DNA from: Psychromarinibacter sediminicola | GTDB taxonomy: Bacteria > Pseudomonadota > Alphaproteobacteria > Rhodobacterales > Rhodobacteraceae | NCBI RefSeq assembly: GCF_029168335.1 | Contig: NZ_JARGYC010000032.1 | Location: forward strand, 1 to 51,266 | Reading direction: 5' to 3' | DNA: 51,266 nt | Part shown: positions 46,887-51,266 of the stretch, one piece after another | Numbering within the stretch: position 1 is the first letter of the stretch | How the letters are laid out: the number at the start of each line of letters is the position of its first letter | Program-made: the position numbers and the translations under genes | Notes under the pieces: generated by a model | What the model was told of the DNA's origin: nothing | Seen by the model: the letters and a program-made list of their open reading frames with translations, nothing else | Databases searched by the model: none

Positions 46887-48559
46887 GGTGGCTCGCCCTC
46901 TGCCTGGCGCTCGCCGCCATGCCCGCCGCCGCGCTGGATCTGCGCGGGCCGGTGCTGGGCGCCGCGTCGAACTTCGCGCAAGGCTGGCAGCCCGAGGCGC
47001 TGGACGGCGCCGCGCCCCTCGGCATCACCGAGTTCCGCGACGAGATCGTCTGGGAGCATGTCGAACGGCCCGACGCCCGCCTCGTCTTCGGCACCATGCG
47101 GGAAAATTACGCGCCCGTACTGGCGGCGCGCGGCGCCGGTCTCGTCCTGCTGGCCTATACCGGGCATCCGAGCTGGGAGAACGGCCAGGTCCCGCGCACG
47201 CCCGAGGGTCAGGCCGCCTTCGCCGCCTACCTGGCCGCCCTCGTCGACCGCTTCCCCGCGATCCACAGCGTCGAGATCGGCAACGAGTTCAACTCGTGGG
47301 AATTCGCGGCGCAGGAGGGCTGGCCCGACGACCTGACCGCCCGCGCCCGCGACTACGTGCGCCTGCTGGCCGCGTCGGCCCGGGCCGTCCACGCCGCCGA
47401 CCCCGAGATCCGCATCCTCGGCGGCGCCGCCCATTCCATCCCGCTCGCCTGGATCGAGGCGGTGCTGCAGGCCGGCGGGGCACAGCACATGGACGCCTTC
47501 GTCCTGCACCCCTACACCACCGAACCCGAACAGATCGCCCGCCAGATCGCCGCCGCCCGCGCCCTGCCGGGCTTTGCCGAGATGCCCGTCGAGATCACCG
47601 AGTTCGGCACGACCGACGCGCCCCGCGCCCCCGGCTACCTCCTGCGCATGTATTGCCAGATGGCGCTCTCCGGCGTGACCCGCGCCGTCTGGTATCCGTT
47701 CAGTCCGCGCGGCGACGGCCTGATCCCGCTGGTCACGGCGGACGGGACGCCCACCGATGTCGGCCGCACCTACGCCCTGATCCGCGACCACCTGGAGGGC
47801 GCCCCCGCCGCCGATGCCGCCCCGGACCCCTTCACCTATGCCTGCCGCTTCGGCGACCGCGTCCTCGTCCTCTGGGGCGCGCCCCGCAGCGTGGCGCTCG
47901 CCGACGGCCTCCGCGCCCTCACTCCCACGGGCGCCCCCGCCGCCCCGCCGCTACGCCTGTCGCGCACCGAGCCGCTCCTGATCCTTTCCGAGGGCCCAAC
48001 CGACGGCCCCCCCGACGGCCCGTCACCGCGCCTCGGCGACACCGTCCGCCTCGGCCCCCAGACGATCCGCGCCGACAGCTTCGACCAGTTCTCCTACACG
48101 GGCGCCGACGGCCCCTTCTCGCTCCATATCCGCCATCGTGGCGCGCTGCACCCGCTCGCCCCGCGCCCCGGCCAGGAGCGCGACGGCGTCCCCTGGACGC
48201 CCTATCTCGGCTACGACGCCGACGGCACCGTCCGCGTCGGCCCCGGCTGGGCCACGCCCTCCGCCTGGGGCCCCGAGGATCCGCTCGAAATTCTCTACCG
48301 CTACCGCGCCCCCCGGGCCGAAACCGTCACCATCGTGGCCGAGGCCGCCCCCGACGCGGCCAGCGCCGACGGCATCACCATCACGCTGACCCACAACGGC
48401 ACCCCGCTCGCCACGAAAACCCTGACCGCCCCCGGCCGCGTCACCGCCGGCCCGGTCACGCTCGCCCCCGGCGACAGGCTCGACGCCGTCCTCGGCCCCA
48501 ACGCCACCGCCACCGGCGACCACACCCGCTTGCGCGTCACGGTGGAGGCGGCGCGATGA
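46883..48559 (+). CDS. Secreted glycosidase-like protein (GH39/GH5-type clan A barrel)
   Basis: A 558-residue exported protein with a signal peptide (about 1-17, MRWLALCLALAAMPAAA). The TIM-barrel part (about 25-310) has a clan-A acid/base Glu135 in VEIGNEFNSW and nucleophile Glu240 in VEITEFGTT. The rest (about 330-558) is beta-rich and Pro/Asp/Arg-rich, perhaps a carbohydrate-binding or jelly-roll module. Enzymes of this kind in polysaccharide loci trim or release the polymer (PslG-like role). It is coupled to the polymerase gene by a 4-base ATGA overlap, and overlaps the next glycosyltransferase the same way. The exact family is uncertain. Confidence 0.7.
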   Translation: MRWLALCLALAAMPAAALDLRGPVLGAASNFAQGWQPEALDGAAPLGITEFRDEIVWEHVERPDARLVFGTMRENYAPVLAARGAGLVLLAYTGHPSWENGQVPRTPEGQAAFAAYLAALVDRFPAIHSVEIGNEFNSWEFAAQEGWPDDLTARARDYVRLLAASARAVHAADPEIRILGGAAHSIPLAWIEAVLQAGGAQHMDAFVLHPYTTEPEQIARQIAAARALPGFAEMPVEITEFGTTDAPRAPGYLLRMYCQMALSGVTRAVWYPFSPRGDGLIPLVTADGTPTDVGRTYALIRDHLEGAPAADAAPDPFTYACRFGDRVLVLWGAPRSVALADGLRALTPTGAPAAPPLRLSRTEPLLILSEGPTDGPPDGPSPRLGDTVRLGPQTIRADSFDQFSYTGADGPFSLHIRHRGALHPLAPRPGQERDGVPWTPYLGYDADGTVRVGPGWATPSAWGPEDPLEILYRYRAPRAETVTIVAEAAPDAASADGITITLTHNGTPLATKTLTAPGRVTAGPVTLAPGDRLDAVLGPNATATGDHTRLRVTVEAAR

Positions 48560-49818
48560 ACGACGCGCGCCCGATCCGCGCCGACCGCCCGCGCCCCAGC
48601 CGCGTCGTCGTCATCAACGACCACAGCACCGCCAATGGCGGCACCGCGGCGCTCTGCCTGCTGTCCATCCGCCAGCTCCGCGCCCGCGGCATCCCCGTCA
48701 CCTTCGTCTGCGGCGACGCGGGCGAGAACGACGACCTCCGCGCCCTTGGGGTCGAGATCGCGCCCCTGGGCAGCGCCGACCTCCTGCAACGCCCGCCATG
48801 GCAGACCATGGCGAAGGGCCTCCACGACCCCGCCGCGCGCGATCTCGTGGCCCGCATCCGCGACCGCCACGACGGGCCCGGCACGGTCTACCACGTCCAC
48901 GGCTGGGCGCAGATCCTCTCGCCCGCGATCTTCACCGCCCTGCGCCGGGTCGCCCGCCGCACCGTCCTGCACGCCCACGACACCTTCCTGGCCTGCCCCA
49001 ACGGCATGTACATGGACTACCGCCGCAACCGGGTCTGCCACCGCGTGCCGCTCGGCGTCGCCTGCCTCGCCACCAATTGCGACAAGCGCTCCTACGCCCA
49101 GAAGCTCTGGCGCGTCGCCCGCCACGCCACGCTGTTCCGCTGCCTCGACCGCCGCGCGCCCTGGGCCGGCCTCGTCGTCATCAATCCCGACGTGGCGCCG
49201 AAGATCACCCGCGCCGGCTACCCCGAAAGCCTGCTGCGCGTCATCCGCAACCCGGCCACGCCCTACACCACACGCCGCATCCCGGCCGAGCGCAACCGCA
49301 GGCTCGTCTATGTCGGCCGCCTCGAACGCGACAAGGGCGTCATGGACCTCGTGGAATCGGCCGCCCGCACCGGCACGCCCCTCCGCCTGATCGGAGACGG
49401 CGCCCTGCGCGACCCGATCGCCCGCAGCCACCCGCAGGTCGAGCTCGCCGGCTGGCAGCCACCCAACCGCATCGGCGCGCTGGTGGCCGACGCCCGCGCG
49501 CTGGTGATGCCCTCGCACCACCCCGAACCCTTCGCGCTGGTGATCCCGGAAGCGGTGCAAAGCGGCCTGCCGGTCCTCGTCTCCGACACCGCGCTCCTCG
49601 CGCCCGAGATCGAGCGCCTCGGCGCCGGCCTCTCCTTCGACGTCTTCGACCCGGCCAGCTTCGACGCCGCCGTCACCCGCCTCCGCGACATGCCGGCCGC
49701 CGAGATCGAGACGATGAGCCGCAACGCCCGCAGCCACGGCGCCACGCTCTCCAGCACCACCGAAAGCTGGACCGAACAGCTCCTCGACCTCTACGCCACC
49801 GCGCTCGCCCCCGCCTGA
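48556..49818 (+). CDS. Glycosyltransferase family 4
   Basis: A 420-residue GT-B glycosyltransferase. The N-terminal half has RVVVINDHSTANGGTAALCLLSIRQL and TVLHAHDTFLACPNGMYMDY, followed by a Cys-containing stretch (RVCHRVPLGVACLATNCDKRSY) common in a family of polysaccharide GT4 enzymes. The donor domain has RLVYVGRLERDKGVMDLVESA and MPSHHPEPFALVIPEAVQSGLPVL (EX7E). It is the third gene of the plus-strand polymerase-glycosidase-transferase unit, starting at ATG 48556 with a 4-base overlap. Confidence 0.85.
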   Translation: MNDARPIRADRPRPSRVVVINDHSTANGGTAALCLLSIRQLRARGIPVTFVCGDAGENDDLRALGVEIAPLGSADLLQRPPWQTMAKGLHDPAARDLVARIRDRHDGPGTVYHVHGWAQILSPAIFTALRRVARRTVLHAHDTFLACPNGMYMDYRRNRVCHRVPLGVACLATNCDKRSYAQKLWRVARHATLFRCLDRRAPWAGLVVINPDVAPKITRAGYPESLLRVIRNPATPYTTRRIPAERNRRLVYVGRLERDKGVMDLVESAARTGTPLRLIGDGALRDPIARSHPQVELAGWQPPNRIGALVADARALVMPSHHPEPFALVIPEAVQSGLPVLVSDTALLAPEIERLGAGLSFDVFDPASFDAAVTRLRDMPAAEIETMSRNARSHGATLSSTTESWTEQLLDLYATALAPA

Positions 49819-49832
49819 ACCCGCCCCCTCTG

Positions 49833-49883
49833 CTTCTTCTCGTTGAAAATACGCCAGGGGGGTCTGGGGGGCTGGCCCCCCAG
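49833..49883 (-). repeat. Dispersed hairpin/TATTTTC element, copy C
   Basis: Read on the minus strand: CTGGGGGG...CCCCCCAG stem, ACCCCCCTGGC, GTATTTTCAACGAGAAGAAG. It matches the element at 34637-34690 in order and spacing of parts, and its cttcttctcgtt end is the same as the core of the tandem array at 8131-8485. It starts 15 bases after the glycosyltransferase stop, suggesting a terminator-like role. Confidence 0.75.
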
Positions 49884-50020
49884 CGGATCGGCCCGCGCCA
49901 GCGGGTCGACCCTATAGACACCCAGCCCGCTGCGCGCGGCCGGAACGCCACCGCCTGCACCGCCAACGGCCGCCCGGTCCCACGATGCAGCGCCGCCCAT
50001 AAAAGCCGCCCTTGCTCCAT

Positions 50021-50066
50021 CTTGGTCCAAATACTCCAGGGGGGTCCGGGGGACCAGGTCTCCCAG
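50021..50066 (-). repeat. Dispersed hairpin/GAGTATTTGG element, copy D
   Basis: Minus strand: stem GGTCC-CCC-GGACC, then CCCCTGGAGTATTTGGACCAAG. It is the GGACCAAG variant of the same family as the element at 34637, with a shorter stem. It sits in the same intergenic gap as copy C. Confidence 0.65.
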
Positions 50067-50167
50067 CAGGGACATGCACGTCCTACGTGGGCGAATGCGG
50101 ACGTCTTTGGTCTCGGCGTTCTCGTCGATGAACGCCGTCCTCTTTCGCCCGTTTCGGGCCGGCCGTC

Positions 50168-50854
50168 CTACCCCGCCTTAAGTCCCACCAGCCGGAACAG
50201 CGCTGCCGGGCGGTGGCGGCCGCCGGTTGTCTTGCGCTTCAGATCCTCGATCTCCCAGTTCGCGTCGATCCACTTGCGGAAATTGCGCTTGTCCAGGTCC
50301 TGGCCCTTCACGATCTCGAACACCGACTGTGCCTGCGCCAGCGTGAACGCCTCGGGCAGGAAGGCGAAGACGGCAGTGGCTTCGTCGGTCAGCCGGGTCT
50401 CCACCATGCGCGCGAGCGCCGCGCGCGCGTCCGACAGGATCGTGGCGTGGTCGAAGGCGAGCGGCGGCAGGTCGTCCAGCGGGAACCACTGCACCTCTGC
50501 CGCATCCGTGGAGGCGACGAGCGACACCCGGTCCATCGGGACCAGTGTCGCGAAGGCCACCGTGATCACGCGTTCGCGTGGGTCGCGGTCCGGGTGGCCA
50601 TAGGCGCCGATCTGGAAGAACGGCAGCCCCGCCAGCTGATCGGGAGAGATGCCCGCCTCTTCCGCAAGCTCCCGGCGCGCGCCGGCCTTGAGGTCTTCGT
50701 CCATCTGCACGAACCCGCCGGGCAAGGCCCAGCAGTCCTTGAACGGCTCCGCCGCCCGCCGGATCAGGACGACGTTCAATCGTCCCTCGATGATCGAGAA
50801 GACGATGACATCCGCCGTGACGGCCGGATGCGGGTATTCATAGGAATAGGGCAT
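50168..50854 (-). CDS. Nudix hydrolase with C-terminal winged-helix domain (NrtR-like)
   Basis: A 228-residue protein. The Nudix domain (about 1-145) has a complete Nudix box, GGFVQMDEDLKAGARRELAEEAGI with all catalytic Glu/Arg (given here only as the box at about residues 46-69). The C-terminal domain (about 150-228) contains FTLAQAQSVFEIVKGQDLDK and RNFRKWID, typical of NrtR-type ADP-ribose-sensing repressors of NAD metabolism and of related ADP-ribose/sugar-nucleotide hydrolases. Because the Nudix box is complete, it may be an active hydrolase. The ATG at 50854 is favoured over the longer frame, with GAGGTTCC upstream. Its own promoter carries a dyad that could be an autoregulatory site. 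Confidence 0.8.
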   Translation of the reverse strand: MPYSYEYPHPAVTADVIVFSIIEGRLNVVLIRRAAEPFKDCWALPGGFVQMDEDLKAGARRELAEEAGISPDQLAGLPFFQIGAYGHPDRDPRERVITVAFATLVPMDRVSLVASTDAAEVQWFPLDDLPPLAFDHATILSDARAALARMVETRLTDEATAVFAFLPEAFTLAQAQSVFEIVKGQDLDKRNFRKWIDANWEIEDLKRKTTGGRHRPAALFRLVGLKAG

Positions 50855-50875
50855 CGGAACCTCTTTGTGTGATGT

Positions 50876-50908
50876 GGACACTATTTTTTGTCCGCCCTGC
50901 TTGTAAAG
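50876..50908 (-). promoter_or_regulatory. Nudix-gene promoter with overlapping dyad
   Basis: On the minus strand TTTACA is followed after about 17 bases by an AATAGT/ATAGTG-like -10. The inverted repeat GGACA-N8-TGTCC (50876-50893) overlaps that -10, as expected of a repressor site. NrtR-type proteins often bind their own promoters, so the gene product itself is a candidate. Confidence 0.4.
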
Positions 50909-51107
50909 AGCACAAGGGGGGCGCCGGGCACGCCGCCGCAGGTGGAGTCTCTCGCTCGGAATGCCTGCCCGTGACGGGTCCAAATCGCTGAGTCGGCGGT
51001 GTGAGTCGGGCTGATTCCACCTGGCGTGCCGCTTCAGCCACCGGAATCTGAAATTTTAAATCATTATATATCAATGGGTTATAAGATTTCTGCATGCGGC
51101 CGACATT

Positions 51108-51142
51108 AAGTGTCTTTACAACACTTACTGTTCGTGTAAAAA
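51108..51142 (+). promoter_or_regulatory. Candidate promoter and inverted repeats before the exported-protein gene
   Basis: TTTACA (51115-51120) and TAAAAA (51137-51142) are 16 bases apart, roughly 55 bases before the start codon at 51198. AAGTGT-N7-ACACTT (51108-51126) is a perfect inverted repeat across the -35. Confidence 0.4.
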
Positions 51143-51197
51143 CTACATTATGACGACGCAGACAGACACACACCAACCCTCGAAAAGGAAATCTCAA

Positions 51198-51266
51198 ATG
51201 TTCAAGACCGCTCTTACCGCCGCCGCCTTCGCCCTGACCGCCGTCACCGCCCAGGCCGCAACCCCC
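51198..51266 (+). CDS. Exported protein, N-terminal signal peptide only (cut by window end)
   Basis: ATG 51198 opens a frame that remains open to the window end: MFKTALTAAAFALTAVTAQA followed by ATP. This is a textbook Sec signal peptide (Lys3, Ala/Leu core, AQA cleavage site). AAAAGGAA lies 8-14 bases upstream. The mature protein is outside the window, so its function is unknown. Confidence 0.75.
   Translation, partial: MFKTALTAAAFALTAVTAQAATP

Larger units (their letters stand above)
49819..50167. other. 349-bp intergenic region with two dispersed repeat copies and a hairpin
   Basis: Between two convergent genes. Copy C of the dispersed element is at 49833-49883 and copy D at 50021-50066, both in minus orientation. 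An 8-bp perfect stem CGGCGTTC / GAACGCCG with an 8-base loop lies at 50114-50137 and could terminate the Nudix gene or the glycosyltransferase gene. The 140 bases between the two repeat copies show nothing recognisable. Confidence 0.6.
50855..51197. other. 343-bp AT-rich intergenic region between the Nudix gene and an exported-protein gene
   Basis: From about 51040 to 51160 the sequence is markedly A+T rich, unlike the rest of the window. It holds the Nudix promoter with a dyad (50876-50893) and a plus-strand promoter with nested inverted repeats (51108-51142). No supported gene is present; a 119-residue minus-strand frame here lacks any recognisable feature. Confidence 0.6.

Noticed and set aside
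50838-51197. A 119-residue minus-strand frame in the AT-rich intergenic region
   Set aside because: It overlaps two promoters, lacks a ribosome site and shows no recognisable feature.

Overview
The window looks like chromosomal or chromid DNA of a high-GC (near 70 % by eye) alphaproteobacterium of the order Rhodobacterales. The red-type (form IC) RuBisCO operon reads very like that of Rhodobacter, and the metabolic genes, codon use and a dispersed GAGTATTT/AGAAGAAG-type intergenic repeat all fit marine members of that group. No rRNA, tRNA or CRISPR array was found. Function calls rest on motif and family recognition by eye; no database search was run.

Layout. 1-248: the right end of an IS630-type insertion sequence abutting the 3' remnant of an ABC-transporter ATPase gene. 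348-2481 and 2601-4286 (minus): a KduD-type dehydrogenase, metK, and a fused glycine/sarcosine + dimethylglycine methyltransferase. The last two form a plausible betaine-synthesis unit in which MetK supplies the S-adenosylmethionine. 4838-8109 (plus): a Ku-LigD end-joining pair. 8131-8485: three tandem copies of a 120-bp repeat. 8496-13207: two divergent units, RidA + Gfo/Idh oxidoreductase (minus) and a glycosidase-like TIM barrel + SDR + D-threonine aldolase/D-serine dehydratase-like PLP enzyme (plus).

13395-22241 (minus): an eight-gene sugar operon, read from 22241 downward: binding protein, two permeases, ATPase, sugar isomerase/epimerase, Gfo/Idh oxidoreductase, YghZ-type aldo-keto reductase, GH43 beta-xylosidase. 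It starts from a promoter overlapped by two LacI-type palindromes and faces a divergent LacI-family regulator (22418-23458). The likely job is uptake and breakdown of xylo-oligosaccharides or related glycosides.

23595-49818: an exopolysaccharide region. It starts with GDP-mannose genes (manC, manB), is interrupted by a complete-looking Calvin-cycle operon (cbbR divergent from cbbF-P-T-A-L-S-X-E, 26553-36310), and continues with glycosyltransferases, an ExoY-like priming transferase, a beta-propeller protein, a Wzx-like flippase, a Wzc/ExoP-like co-polymerase with a BY-kinase domain, a Wzy-like polymerase/ligase, a secreted glycosidase and a last glycosyltransferase. 50168-50854 is a Nudix/winged-helix protein (minus). 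The window ends in an AT-rich promoter region and the signal peptide of an exported protein.

The most unusual points are the IS630/ABC junction, the fused betaine methyltransferase next to metK with a structured metK leader, the tandem and dispersed repeat family, the three consecutive TTCTAGAA-type palindromes between manB and cbbR (with a relative between cbbL and cbbS), the Calvin operon nested in polysaccharide genes, and the double operator in front of the sugar operon. I saw no defence system or clearly unprecedented gene system.
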